The notes under the pieces are model-generated. The model saw nothing but the letters and a program-made list of their open reading frames with translations, was not told the DNA's origin and searched no databases. The translations under genes and the position numbers were made by a program. This document shows positions 26,607 to 35,022 of a stretch of 64,000 bases of DNA, piece by piece. This DNA comes from a bacterium (GTDB lineage Bacteria; Elusimicrobiota; Elusimicrobia; UBA1565; UBA9628), in contig JAJZAK010000006.1 of NCBI GenBank assembly GCA_021799485.1, forward strand, positions 27,857 to 91,856, given 5' to 3'. Each line of letters begins with the position of its first letter. Position 1 is the first letter of the stretch.

Positions 26607-28389
26607 CGATGTCTTCGCCGGTCAGGATTTCCTTGTCGAAAAGCTTGGCGGCCATGGAGTCGAGGATCTGCTTGTGTTTGGCGAGAAGCTCCCGGGCTCT
26701 CTGCTGCGCCTCGAGCACGATGCGCTTGACTTCCTCGTCGATGATCTGGGCTGTTTTTTCCGAATAGCTGCCTTTCTGGACGATGTCCCGTCCCAGGAAG
26801 ACCTCCTGGTCGGGCTTCTTGAGCGACAAGGGGCCGACCTTCTCGCTCATGCCGAACTCGGTGACCATTTTGAGGGCGTAGCTCGACGCCTTGGCGATGT
26901 CGTCCGCCGCGCCGGTCGTGATCTCGGCGAAGATGAGTTCCTCGGCGGAACGCCCGCCCAGCAGGACCGCGAGCCGATTGAGAATTTCGGTCTTGGAGGT
27001 GAGGACCTTGTCGGTCGTCGGGAGCTGGAGAGTATAGCCCAGCGCTTGGCCGCGCGAAACGATCGAGACTTTGTGGACGGGGTCCGTCTCCGGCAGGAGC
27101 TTCGCGACGAGCGCGTGTCCCGACTCATGATAGGCGACGACGCGTTTTTCCTTCTCGCTCATGAGGCTCGATCGCTTCTGAGGCCCCGCCATGACCCGCT
27201 CGATCGATTCGTCAAGTTCGGAGAGGCTTACCGCCTCCTTTCTCCTTCGAGCGGCCAGCAAGGCCGCCTCGTTGACGACGTTGGCGAGGTCGGCGCCGGT
27301 GAAGCCCGGGGTCCTTCGGGCGATCAGGGATAGATCGGCGTCCGCCTCCATCTTGACCCCGCGGGCATGGACCTTGAGAATCTCCTCGCGACCCTTCAAG
27401 TGGGGGATCGGGACATGGATCTGGCGGTCGAAGCGGCCCGGCCTCAGCAAGGCCGGGTCGATGACGTCGGGACGGTTGGTGGCCGCGATCAGCACGATGC
27501 CCTTGTTCTGCTCGAAGCCGTCGAGTTCGATGAGGAGTTGGTTGAGGGTCTGCTCGCGCTCGTCGTGTCCTCCGCCGATGCCGGCGAAGCGGTGCCGGCC
27601 GACGGCGTCCAACTCGTCGATAAAGATGACCGCGGGCGGGGTTTTCTTGGCCTGCTCGAAGAGGTCCCGTACCCGCGAGGCTCCGACTCCGACGAACATT
27701 TCGACGAACTCGGAAGCGGAGGCGGAATAGAAGGCGACGCCGGCCTCGCCCGCGACCGCTCGGGCGAGAAGAGTCTTGCCGGTGCCGGGCTGGCCGTAGA
27801 GAAGCACGCCGCGCGGCATCTTGCCTCCCAGCGATTGAAACCGGTCCGGATTTTTTAGGAATTCGACGATCTCCTGGAGTTCCTCCTTCGGCTCGTCGCA
27901 GCCCGCGACGTCGGCGAAGGTCGTCTTTTTTTGCTTCGCCTTCTCGTCGACCAGGTGGGCTCGGGCGCGCCCGAACGCGAGCGCCTGCCGCCCGCCGACC
28001 TGGACCTGCCGGATAAAAAAGAACCACCACAAGCCGAAGAACAGGATCACCCAGCCGATATTGACCAGGATGCCGGTCATCCAGCTCCTGTCGGGTTCGC
28101 CTTGGAAATCCTGGACGTGGTAAGCTTCAAGATCTTCCACGAGCTTGGGGTCGGGGAGGGGGATGGTCTTGAAGCCCTGGATGGCGCCGTCGGAGGCCTT
28201 GTATTTTCCGCGAATGAGATCCGGCTGAACCCGGACATCGGCCAAGCGGCCCTCGTGCAGATAGCGCTTGAAAGAAGAATAGGGGATGTCGGCCTTTTGG
28301 GAGGAGGGCTTGAGATTTCCGAAGATCGCGACGAGGGCGACAAAGCCCAACACCCAGAGGGCCAGCTGTTTGGTGTTCTTGTTTTCCAT
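26575..28389 (-). CDS. ftsH: ATP-dependent zinc metalloprotease FtsH
   Basis: 604 residues. Two membrane helices (residues about 8-26 and 105-125) flank a short periplasmic part. The AAA+ domain has Walker [14 protein letters not shown] (about 199), Walker [12 protein letters not shown] and the SRH region. The protease zinc motif HESGH is near residue 420. It degrades membrane and cytoplasmic proteins. It follows hpt with an 11-base gap; this hpt-ftsH neighbour pair is common in bacteria. Confidence 0.97.
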   Translation of the reverse strand: MENKNTKQLALWVLGFVALVAIFGNLKPSSQKADIPYSSFKRYLHEGRLADVRVQPDLIRGKYKASDGAIQGFKTIPLPDPKLVEDLEAYHVQDFQGEPDRSWMTGILVNIGWVILFFGLWWFFFIRQVQVGGRQALAFGRARAHLVDEKAKQKKTTFADVAGCDEPKEELQEIVEFLKNPDRFQSLGGKMPRGVLLYGQPGTGKTLLARAVAGEAGVAFYSASASEFVEMFVGVGASRVRDLFEQAKKTPPAVIFIDELDAVGRHRFAGIGGGHDEREQTLNQLLIELDGFEQNKGIVLIAATNRPDVIDPALLRPGRFDRQIHVPIPHLKGREEILKVHARGVKMEADADLSLIARRTPGFTGADLANVVNEAALLAARRRKEAVSLSELDESIERVMAGPQKRSSLMSEKEKRVVAYHESGHALVAKLLPETDPVHKVSIVSRGQALGYTLQLPTTDKVLTSKTEILNRLAVLLGGRSAEELIFAEITTGAADDIAKASSYALKMVTEFGMSEKVGPLSLKKPDQEVFLGRDIVQKGSYSEKTAQIIDEEVKRIVLEAQQRARELLAKHKQILDSMAAKLFDKEILTGEDIDGILKAGAPA

Positions 28390-28400
28390 TGAAAGGCCGC

Positions 28401-28979
28401 TTAGACCGTCGCCGTTTTCGGCTGGGGCGCGCCTTCACGGAGCGCCGGCTGCCGCATGACTCCGACGTAGGGGAGGTTGCGGTATTTCTCGTTGTAATCG
28501 AGGCCGAAGCCGATGACGAACTCGTTGGGGATGGGAAAGCCGACGTAGCGCGCCTTGAACGGCATGCGGCGGGGCACCTGCTTGTCGAGGAGGGTGCAGA
28601 CCTCCAGGGATTTCGGTTTGCGCGTCTTGAGGTTCGAGACGATGTAGTTGATGGTTAATCCCGTGTCGATGATGTCCTCGACGAGGAGGACGTCCTTGCC
28701 CTCCGGGTTCTCGCGCAAGTCGAGCAACAGCCGCGCGACCCCGGTCGAGCGGGTGCCTTCATAGGAGGAGATGCTCACGAAATCGATCGCGCAGTCGAGC
28801 GGCACGGCCTTGATGAGCTCCGCCAGGAACGGGATGCTGCCTTTAAGAATTCCCACCATGATGAGGTCTCGGCCGCGATAATCGCGGCCGATCTCGGCCC
28901 CGATCTCCTTGATGCGGGCGCGGATTTCTTCCTCGGGAATAAGGATGCGCTCGATGACGGGGTGAATAGCGCCGCTCAC
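28401..28979 (-). CDS. hpt: Hypoxanthine phosphoribosyltransferase
   Basis: 192 residues. The PRPP-binding motif [14 protein letters not shown] has the acidic pair, and the start ([20 protein letters not shown]) plus [16 protein letters not shown] are typical of HPRT. It salvages hypoxanthine and guanine to IMP and GMP. It is the first gene of the minus-strand hpt-ftsH-glmM-pdxJ-glmS run and is divergent from the sensor kinase. Confidence 0.94.
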   Translation of the reverse strand: MSGAIHPVIERILIPEEEIRARIKEIGAEIGRDYRGRDLIMVGILKGSIPFLAELIKAVPLDCAIDFVSISSYEGTRSTGVARLLLDLRENPEGKDVLLVEDIIDTGLTINYIVSNLKTRKPKSLEVCTLLDKQVPRRMPFKARYVGFPIPNEFVIGFGLDYNEKYRNLPYVGVMRQPALREGAPQPKTATV

Positions 28980-28996
28980 ACCATAGAATAACTTTA

Positions 28997-29026
28997 TTGC
29001 CGGAACCGATCAAGTGGTGCTAAAAT
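28997..29026 (+). promoter_or_regulatory. Putative sigma-70 promoter for the sensor kinase
   Basis: TTGCCG near 28997-29002 is followed after 18 bases by TAAAAT (29021-29026) with an upstream TGGTGC giving an extended -10. The first ATG of the kinase (29035) lies 8 bases after the -10, and there is no SD, so the mRNA may be leaderless. The minus-strand hpt promoter must share this 55-base gap. Confidence 0.4.
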
Positions 29027-29034
29027 CGCCTTAG

Positions 29035-30558
29035 ATGGATTCACCGGACGCCCCCGCCCAACGCATTTCGATCCTCATCGTCGACGACTCCGTCGAGACG
29101 CAGCAAATGTTTAAAATGCAGATCGAGGCGATTCCCGGCTGGAGTCCCTCTGTCGCCGTCGCGAAAAACGGGGAAGAAGGCCTCTCGAGGCTCAAGGATG
29201 GGTTGTTCGACCTCGTCTTCCTCGACTACTTGCTGCCCGGGGCCGACGGCCTCGAGATTCTTGGGAGGATCCGGCAGCATTATCCGCAGCTCGCGGTCGT
29301 GATGCTGACCGGCGCCGGATCGGAGCGCGTGGCGGTCGAGGCCATGGCCAAGGGCGCGATGCATTACCTGACGCGCTCGGAGGTGTCCGTCTCGGACCTG
29401 GAATTCATCTTCGGCCGGGTGATGGAAATGAAGGCGCTGTCGCGCGAGAACGAGGAATTGAAGGTCGCCTCGGAGACGCGCGAGCGGTTCCTCGCCAACA
29501 TTTCCCACGAGATGCGCACCCCGCTCGCCGTCATCTTGGGCTACGCCGAAACTTTGAAGGACGGGGTCTTCGGCCCGCTCAACGACGATCAACGCAAGGC
29601 CGTCCACGGCATTATCGCGCGCGCCTCCGATTTGAAGAGCAGCCTCGGCCGCATCCTGCGTCTCAAGGAGGGCGCCGAGGAGCCTCTGGCGCCGCGGGAC
29701 GTGGAGTTGCGCGCCCTGGTCGCGGCCAGGGTCGCGGAGGTCTCAAGCCAGGCGATGACCAAGAAGATATCGATTCATTGGGAGGCCCCCAAGGAGGAGA
29801 TTTGGCTGCGAGGCGACGGGGAGCGCCTCGCCGAGGTCGTCGACGCCTTCCTCTCCAACGCCATTCGTTTCTCCAAGACAGACAGCTCTGTGGAGGTCGA
29901 TCTGAGCCGCAAGGGCGCCGAGGTCGTCGTTTGCGTCTCGGATCACGGGCCGGGGATTTCCCAGGATATGCTGCCCCGCGTGTTCGAGGAGTTCGGAGCG
30001 GCCAAGGTTCGCGGCATGACGAAGGGAGGCGGGCTGGGGCTGGGACTGCCTCTTGCCAAGCGCATCGTCGAGCGCCACGAAGGGAGGATCTGGCTTGAGT
30101 CGGCGCCGGGACGCGGAACCAAGGCTTGCGCCGCCTTCCCATCCATAGCGGCTCCCGCCGCCGACCGTCGGCCCACCGCGCCGATCACGAGCGAGAAGCG
30201 CGTTCTCATTGTCGAGGATCATCCAGAGATGGGCGGCATCCTGATGCTCGTCATCTCCACGTTGGGGCCGGGGCTCGATTTCGAGATCGTTCGCGCGGCC
30301 GCGGAGGCCGAGCGGATCCTCCAGGAGAAAACCCCCGATTTGATGGTGCTGGACTTGCTGCTTCCCGGGATGGACGGCCTGGGGATTCTGGATCGGATCA
30401 GAAGGATGGAGCCCTTGCGTCGGCCCGCGGTTCTGGTGTTGACGGGGCATGCCGAATCGGCGGCCAAGGCCCAGGCCCTCGGCCCCGACGCCGTGCTGAT
30501 GAAGCCTGTCTCCAAGAAGCTGCTCCTCGATACGGCGGAGAGGCTTCTCAAGAGATAG
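29035..30558 (+). CDS. Hybrid two-component protein: REC-HisKA-HATPase-REC
   Basis: 507 residues, cytoplasmic (no membrane helix). Domain order: receiver 1 (about 9-130; ILIVDDS, phospho-Asp in LVFLDYLLPGADG), linker, HisKA (His in ERFLANISHEMRTPLAVILG, about residue 162), HATPase_c (about 265-370; DHGPGIS, GGGLGLGLPLAKRI), then receiver 2 (about 385-505; RVLIVEDHPEMGG, LDLLLPGMDGLG). No sensor domain is visible, so the input probably comes from phosphorylation of receiver 1 or from a partner. No output DNA-binding domain is attached. It is followed by ddl after 18 bases. Confidence 0.92.
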   Translation: MDSPDAPAQRISILIVDDSVETQQMFKMQIEAIPGWSPSVAVAKNGEEGLSRLKDGLFDLVFLDYLLPGADGLEILGRIRQHYPQLAVVMLTGAGSERVAVEAMAKGAMHYLTRSEVSVSDLEFIFGRVMEMKALSRENEELKVASETRERFLANISHEMRTPLAVILGYAETLKDGVFGPLNDDQRKAVHGIIARASDLKSSLGRILRLKEGAEEPLAPRDVELRALVAARVAEVSSQAMTKKISIHWEAPKEEIWLRGDGERLAEVVDAFLSNAIRFSKTDSSVEVDLSRKGAEVVVCVSDHGPGISQDMLPRVFEEFGAAKVRGMTKGGGLGLGLPLAKRIVERHEGRIWLESAPGRGTKACAAFPSIAAPAADRRPTAPITSEKRVLIVEDHPEMGGILMLVISTLGPGLDFEIVRAAAEAERILQEKTPDLMVLDLLLPGMDGLGILDRIRRMEPLRRPAVLVLTGHAESAAKAQALGPDAVLMKPVSKKLLLDTAERLLKR

Positions 30559-30576
30559 CATGGAAGGCGCGGGGCC

Positions 30577-31665
30577 ATGAGAAAATTGAAAGTCCTTCTT
30601 TTATGCGGAGGACGGTCCGCGGAGCATCAGGTATCTTTGGTCTCCGCCGCGACGATCGCCCGGGCGCTTTCGCCCGCGAAATTCCAGATCGAGACGGTCT
30701 ATATCGATTCCAACGGGAGATGGTTGACGGCGTCCCGGAAACTGCTGGAAAATCGCGGCAGAGTGAATGGAAAGGCTCCGGCGCTGGCGGCGTCCCGGTC
30801 CCTTTCGCCTCTGGCGGCGGCAACGAGCTCGGGGGCCAAGGGATTCAAGCCCGACGTCGTCTTTCCCGTCCTCCATGGGCCCATGGGAGAAGACGGAACG
30901 ATTCAGGGCCTTCTTGAATCCGCCGGGGTGCCTTATGTGGGCGCGGGAGTCCTAGGATCGGCTCTCGGCATGGACAAGGACGTCGCCAAGCGCCTGGTCC
31001 GCGCCGCGGGGCTTCCGGTGCTTCCCTATGTCGTGGCGCGACCTGGCTTCCCCATCCCGAGCGATGTCGGCGCCCTTGGGTTTCCTTTGTTCGTCAAGCC
31101 CGCGGGGCTCGGTTCCTCGGTCGGGGTGTCCAAGGTTGAAAGGAAGGCCGAATTGGGGAAGGCGCTGCGCGAGGCTTTCCGCTTCGACACGAAAGCCCTC
31201 GTCGAAAAGGCCGTCGAGGCCCGGGAGATCGAATGCGCGGTGCTGGGAGATCCGTGGTCGAGGCCGGGCGACCCTTTGGAATTGAGGGCTTCGGGGCTGG
31301 GGGAAGTCGTGGCGCGCGCCCGATTTTACACTTACGCGGCCAAGTATCTAGATCCGGACGGCGCCGAGCGGTTCATCCCAGCGCCGCTTCCGTACGCGAA
31401 GACGGCCGGCATCCGGGAGATGGCGGTCCGCGCGTTCCGCGCGCTGGAGGGCTACGGAATGGGGCGCGTGGATTTCTTGCTCGACAAACGGACGGGGAAG
31501 GTCTATTTCAATGAGGTGAACACCATCCCGGGCTTTACCGCCTCCAGCATGTACCCGGAACTGTGGAAGGCAGCCGGCGTTCCGACGCCCAGGCTGGTGG
31601 AGCTTTTGATCGATTTGGCGATCCGTCGCTCCGGCCGGCGGCGCCGCCTGAGGGTGAAGCCGTGA
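30577..31665 (+). CDS. ddl: D-alanine--D-alanine ligase
   Basis: 362 residues of the ATP-grasp family. It begins with LLLCGGRSAEHQVSLVSA (the Ddl signature GGxSxEHxVS), then FPVLHGPMGEDGTIQGLLES, GLPVLPYVV, LFVKPAGLGSSVGVSKVE and ends with FLLDKRTGKVYFNEVNTIPG and the metal-binding Glu/Asn. It joins two D-Ala for peptidoglycan. It is longer than many Ddl (about 300-360), with a basic tail RRSGRRRRLRVKP. Confidence 0.95.
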   Translation: MRKLKVLLLCGGRSAEHQVSLVSAATIARALSPAKFQIETVYIDSNGRWLTASRKLLENRGRVNGKAPALAASRSLSPLAAATSSGAKGFKPDVVFPVLHGPMGEDGTIQGLLESAGVPYVGAGVLGSALGMDKDVAKRLVRAAGLPVLPYVVARPGFPIPSDVGALGFPLFVKPAGLGSSVGVSKVERKAELGKALREAFRFDTKALVEKAVEAREIECAVLGDPWSRPGDPLELRASGLGEVVARARFYTYAAKYLDPDGAERFIPAPLPYAKTAGIREMAVRAFRALEGYGMGRVDFLLDKRTGKVYFNEVNTIPGFTASSMYPELWKAAGVPTPRLVELLIDLAIRRSGRRRRLRVKP

Positions 31666-31686
31666 TCGTTCGCTTTCCGAGCCGCG

Positions 31687-31708
31687 AACTTTTGGGGCCG
31701 CGCGGCGT
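31687..31708 (+). promoter_or_regulatory. Candidate ECF-type promoter before the sigma gene
   Basis: AAC at 31687-31689 and CGT at 31706-31708, 16 bases apart, resemble the AAC/CGT elements recognised by many ECF sigma factors. It lies in the 61-base gap between ddl and the ECF gene, so would mean autoregulation. Short motif in GC-rich DNA, so chance is possible. An AGGAG SD at 31717-31721 precedes the GTG start. Confidence 0.35.
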
Positions 31709-31726
31709 ACTACCTTAGGAGACTGG

Positions 31727-32299
31727 GTGGCTAAACGAAACATCGCTCAGTGGGAGGGATTGTGGCGCGATTCGTGCCGCAAGGCCTACCGTTTCGCCTA
31801 CCGCCTATCGGGAAACGAACAGGATGCCCAAGACATGGCCCAGGAAGCTTTCGCTCGAGCCTTCGATCATTGGGATCGCTACGATGGAGAGCGCCCTTTT
31901 GAGGCCTGGCTTTTCGAGATCCTGCGCAACGTCTTCCTCGATTCCCTGCGGCGCGGGCAACGTCGTCCGACCGTCGGCCTCGACGGGTTTTCTTCTTCGG
32001 CGGATGGGGATGGCGCCTCCAGCAGAGCCGAGCGCCTTGCCGACGGGGAAGAGCAGCCTCTTGAGTCTTTATCGCGGGAAGAGGAGGAGGGCATGATTCG
32101 CAAGGCCTTGGCCGAACTCCCCGAGCATTACCGCGCCGCCGTGGTGCTGCGCGACATCGAGGGTCTCTCCTACGAGGAGATCGGCAGGATTCTCTCTTGT
32201 CCGGCGGGGACCGTCCGCTCCCGCATCCACCAAGGCCGCCGTCTGATCGGCTTGGCCTTCGAGCGCGTTGACGATAAAAATCGAGCGATCTATGACTGA
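31727..32299 (+). CDS. ECF-family RNA polymerase sigma factor
   Basis: 190 residues with the two ECF domains. Sigma-2 spans about residues 15-80 (FRFAYRLSGNEQDAQDMAQE; ARAFDHWDRYDGERPFEAWL, FEILRNVFLDSLRR). A Ser/Asp/Gly-rich linker follows, then sigma-4 (about 125-180; ALAELPEHYRAAVVLRDIEG, LSYEEIGRILSCPAGTVRSR, IHQGRRLI). The start is GTG with an AGGAG SD. It overlaps the anti-sigma gene by 8 bases, so the pair is a regulatory unit. Confidence 0.94.
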   Translation: MAKRNIAQWEGLWRDSCRKAYRFAYRLSGNEQDAQDMAQEAFARAFDHWDRYDGERPFEAWLFEILRNVFLDSLRRGQRRPTVGLDGFSSSADGDGASSRAERLADGEEQPLESLSREEEEGMIRKALAELPEHYRAAVVLRDIEGLSYEEIGRILSCPAGTVRSRIHQGRRLIGLAFERVDDKNRAIYD

Positions 32300-32927
32300 A
32301 TTCACGCATCCAGACCCGGAGATTCTTTCCGCCCACCTCGACGGCGAACTTCCGCCGTCCGAGGAATCGTCCGTCAACAAGCATCTCGCCTCGTGCCCCG
32401 CGTGCCGCGAGGCGCTCCGTCGTTTTCATGACGTCAAGGCGGCGCTCGCGAGGACCACGCGCCCGGAGATGCCGGCGGCTTTAGCCCGGGCGGTCGAGAA
32501 GCGCCTGGGAAGAAATTCCGAGGCTCTCGATCCGGATCCTTTGCCCGCGCGGAATGGCGACAGGTCCTGGATGCCTTGGGCGGCCCTCGCCTTCGCGACG
32601 ATGATCGTCGGGTTCTGGCTTCGCGGCTTCCTTTCCGTTCCCGGACATACGGTTCAAGGAGTCATCGCCCAGCGCGGGGGGCCTTCCGTCCTTCATGGTT
32701 CCGGCGCGCCCTCATCGGTCCAGGCCAAGAGTCCGCCCGATCTCCTATGCCGGTCAATCGAGTGGGGGCCCAACGGAGGCAAAGATCTGCCGATCTCCTG
32801 CCCGCCGGGGTATCTCAAGGAATCCACCGCGAAAAGCGATGAGCCCCCCGCTTTCCCGGCGATTTACCTAAAATCCGTCTCTCCCACGCCTCGCGCCTCG
32901 AACGAGGCGCAAGCCAAGAAGCCTTAG
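32292..32927 (+). CDS. Membrane anti-sigma factor with zinc-binding anti-sigma domain
   Basis: 211 residues. N-terminal zinc anti-sigma motif, His in HLASCPACREAL (HxxxCxxC), then a helix-rich segment, one membrane helix (WMPWAALAFATMIVGFWLRG) near residues 90-110, and a Ser/Pro-rich C-terminus with a CRSIEWG... segment outside. The start chosen is the ATG at 32292, overlapping the sigma stop; the longer frame from 32268 lacks support. It probably holds the sigma factor inactive at the membrane, with zinc or redox sensing suggested by the ligand motif. Confidence 0.85.
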   Translation: MTEFTHPDPEILSAHLDGELPPSEESSVNKHLASCPACREALRRFHDVKAALARTTRPEMPAALARAVEKRLGRNSEALDPDPLPARNGDRSWMPWAALAFATMIVGFWLRGFLSVPGHTVQGVIAQRGGPSVLHGSGAPSSVQAKSPPDLLCRSIEWGPNGGKDLPISCPPGYLKESTAKSDEPPAFPAIYLKSVSPTPRASNEAQAKKP

Positions 32928-32936
32928 ATCTCATCC

Positions 32937-32960
32937 AGGCCTTTTGGCCTTCTTTTTGTT
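32937..32960 (+). terminator. Short intrinsic terminator after the anti-sigma gene
   Basis: AGGCC (32937-32941) and GGCCT (32946-32950) form a 5-bp stem with a TTTT loop, followed by TCTTTTTGTT. The stem is short, but the T-run is clear, and it lies 10 bases after the stop codon at 32927. A second 8-bp palindrome (GCGCCTCG/CGAGGCGC, 32893-32910) lies inside the end of the gene. Confidence 0.65.
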
Positions 32961-33009
32961 AGGACAAAGGGCTCAGGCGGCCGCAGTTTTTTGGATTTAC
33001 ATAGTCCCC

Positions 33010-34176
33010 ATGCTTGTCCAGTCCTTGCTGATGCTGGCTCTCCCGCTGAACACGGCGCATGCCCAATCCTCGATGGCCGATGCCTGGACCGCCGCGCGGG
33101 CGTTGGCGGCGTCAACGAGAGGTGATCGTGCTTGGGGCCGCTCCGTCAATCGGCGGCCCGACGGCGCGATCAGAAGCGATGAGCGCGTCTCCAGGAGGAT
33201 CGACGCCATCGTCGCCGAACACCTCTCCGCCGGCGGTCCCGGCGCCGTCGTCGGCGTCGTCAGGGACGGGAAGATCTTGTTCCGGCAGGGTTACGGCTAC
33301 GCCGACATTGCCCGGAAGACGCCGTTGACGTCGGGCATGCGTTTCGACCTGGCCTCCGTTTCAAAGCAATTCACGGCGATGGCCGTCATGATCTTGGCCG
33401 AGCGCGGGGAGGTGGCCCTCGGTCGGCCGGCGGGCGACTACCTCCCGGAATTTTCCGAAGCGCTTGATCCGAGAGCCCGCTCGATCCGCGTCGTGGATTT
33501 GCTGCATATGGTCGAGGGCCTGGCTGATTACACCGAGTTGGGAGGAGGCGTGGACTATCACCACATGACGAACGAAGACGCGGCCAGGATCATGCTCGCC
33601 GAGCCGCTCCTCTTCGCGCCTCGCACGCGATATCACTATTCGAATACCGCCTACAATATGCTCGGTCTCCTGGTCAAAAGGGTTTCGGGCGTCGGCCTGG
33701 GCGAGTTCCTGAGAACGAATGTTTTTAGGCCCCTCGGCATGTTCCACTCCGTTGTTCTGGATCATCTCGGGCAGGTCATTCCCGGGCGGGCCGACGGCTA
33801 TGCCAAGAAAAATGGCGCCTTCGAGCCCGCTCGCAACGACACGGAACAACTCGTCGGCGACGGGAATCTATTCTCGACGGTGGACGATCTCCTGCGGTGG
33901 GACCAGGCGTTGTTTGACCGTCCTCCCGTCTCGCCGGCGATGCTCGCTCGCGCCTGGACGAGTGGACGGTTGGCCGATGGGACCGCCACCCATTACGGTT
34001 TCGGCTGGGAGATCTCTCAGCAGGGGCGCGTCGTGTCCCACGAGGGGGGATGGATCGGCACTTGCACCTATAATCGCCTTGATCGCGAAAAAAAGCTCGC
34101 CGTCGTGGTCCTATCCAACGACGAGGGATTCCCTTCGGACGCCGTCGGCGACAGGATCGCCGAACTCTGGCGCTAA
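33010..34176 (+). CDS. Secreted beta-lactamase-fold serine hydrolase
   Basis: 388 residues. Signal peptide MLVQSLLMLALPLNTAHAQS, followed by a class C beta-lactamase/PBP4*-like domain. The SxxK nucleophile motif is SVSK in FDLASVSKQFTAMAVMILAE, the YxN motif is YSN in RYHYSNTAYNMLGLL, and the third motif is HEGG in RVVSHEGGWIGTCTYN. It could be an esterase, D-Ala carboxypeptidase or D-aminopeptidase-type enzyme; real beta-lactamase activity is unlikely to be inferable. The ATG at 33010 was chosen since it gives a clean signal peptide; a TTG-start frame begins at 32944. Confidence 0.85.
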   Translation: MLVQSLLMLALPLNTAHAQSSMADAWTAARALAASTRGDRAWGRSVNRRPDGAIRSDERVSRRIDAIVAEHLSAGGPGAVVGVVRDGKILFRQGYGYADIARKTPLTSGMRFDLASVSKQFTAMAVMILAERGEVALGRPAGDYLPEFSEALDPRARSIRVVDLLHMVEGLADYTELGGGVDYHHMTNEDAARIMLAEPLLFAPRTRYHYSNTAYNMLGLLVKRVSGVGLGEFLRTNVFRPLGMFHSVVLDHLGQVIPGRADGYAKKNGAFEPARNDTEQLVGDGNLFSTVDDLLRWDQALFDRPPVSPAMLARAWTSGRLADGTATHYGFGWEISQQGRVVSHEGGWIGTCTYNRLDREKKLAVVVLSNDEGFPSDAVGDRIAELWR

Positions 34177-34237
34177 GCAGTCCGATGCTTGCGGCGGCCC
34201 TCGGCAAAGGAAGCCGCCGCCGAGCCTTTCGATTAAA

Positions 34238-34266
34238 TTGACTTCCGGCGAGGACGACGATATAAT
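34238..34266 (+). promoter_or_regulatory. Near-consensus sigma-70 promoter for the Fe-S carrier pair
   Basis: TTGACT (34238-34243) is separated by exactly 17 bases from TATAAT (34261-34266). It is the best housekeeping promoter in the window. The first carrier gene starts at 34310, with GGAGGAG SD at 34297-34303. Just upstream, GCGGCGGC (34191-34198) and GCCGCCGC (34213-34220) form a hairpin after the hydrolase gene that may act as a weak terminator. Confidence 0.8.
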
Positions 34267-34309
34267 AAAAATGAGTTGTCGGCGGTATTTTTAGCCGGAG
34301 GAGAAAGTC

Positions 34310-34633
34310 ATGCTGACTATGACGGAGCGCGCGGTTCAAAAAGTTCAGAGTTTTATGGCGGCCGAGGCGGACGCCAAGGGGAAAAGCCTTCGCGTGAGCC
34401 TGAGGCCCTCTGGCTGCGCGGGCTACGAGTACCTTCTCGGCTTCGACGTCAAAAAGGACGGCGACGTGGTGCTGCCGCAATCGGGGTTCGATGTCCTGGT
34501 GGACCCGCAAAGCCACGAGCTTATCTCGGAAGCGACGATCGATTTCGAGGACGGCTCGATGGGTTCCGGCTTTAAGATCAGCAACCCCAAGGAGCGCGGT
34601 TCCTGCGGTTGCGGCAAGTCCAAGCAATTTTAA
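34310..34633 (+). CDS. A-type iron-sulfur carrier (HesB/IscA family), copy 1
   Basis: 107 residues. It has the three conserved cysteines of the family: SGCAGYEY (mid-protein) and SCGCGKS (C-terminus). A-type carriers receive Fe-S clusters from the scaffold and pass them to apoproteins. Lys/Gln-rich N-terminus MLTMTERAVQKVQSFMAAEA. It starts after a strong SD and precedes a second copy by 65 bases. ErpA, IscA and SufA cannot be told apart from the sequence. Confidence 0.92.
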   Translation: MLTMTERAVQKVQSFMAAEADAKGKSLRVSLRPSGCAGYEYLLGFDVKKDGDVVLPQSGFDVLVDPQSHELISEATIDFEDGSMGSGFKISNPKERGSCGCGKSKQF

Positions 34634-34698
34634 CGGCGAGCTTTCGGCGTTCAGGCCGTTCGATGCGCGCCGAACGCCGACTGTGGGAAACTGGCACC

Positions 34699-35022
34699 AT
34701 GGTGACATTGACAGAGCGGGCGGCCAAGAAGGTCCTTGCCTTGGCGGAGGGCCGCGGATGCGTCCGGCCCGTCTTGCGCGTTAGAGTCGGGGCCGGCGGG
34801 TGCTCCGGCATGAGTTATCAATTCGAGGTCGAAGAGGACGTCCGGCCGGAGGATCTCGTCTCCGAAACCGAGGGGGTTCGCGCCGCCGTCGATCCTCGAT
34901 CCGATTTCTTCATTGGCGGCTCGGTCGTGGATTATGAGGAAAGCCTGATGAAATCGGGTTTCAAAGTCACGAATCCCCTCGCCAAGAGTTCCTGCTCCTG
35001 CGGCGCCTCCTTTAACGTTTAA
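34699..35022 (+). CDS. A-type iron-sulfur carrier (HesB/IscA family), copy 2
   Basis: 107 residues from the ATG at 34699 (MVTLTERAAKKVLALAEGRG). Cysteines in AGGCSGMSY and SSCSCGASF match the family pattern. It is closer to canonical IscA/ErpA than copy 1 (GGCSG versus GCAGY). Two adjacent A-type carriers without isc or suf scaffold genes in the neighbourhood is unusual; they may feed different targets. The longer frame from 34609 overlaps copy 1 and was not used. It is followed directly by the SIS protein. Confidence 0.92.
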   Translation: MVTLTERAAKKVLALAEGRGCVRPVLRVRVGAGGCSGMSYQFEVEEDVRPEDLVSETEGVRAAVDPRSDFFIGGSVVDYEESLMKSGFKVTNPLAKSSCSCGASFNV

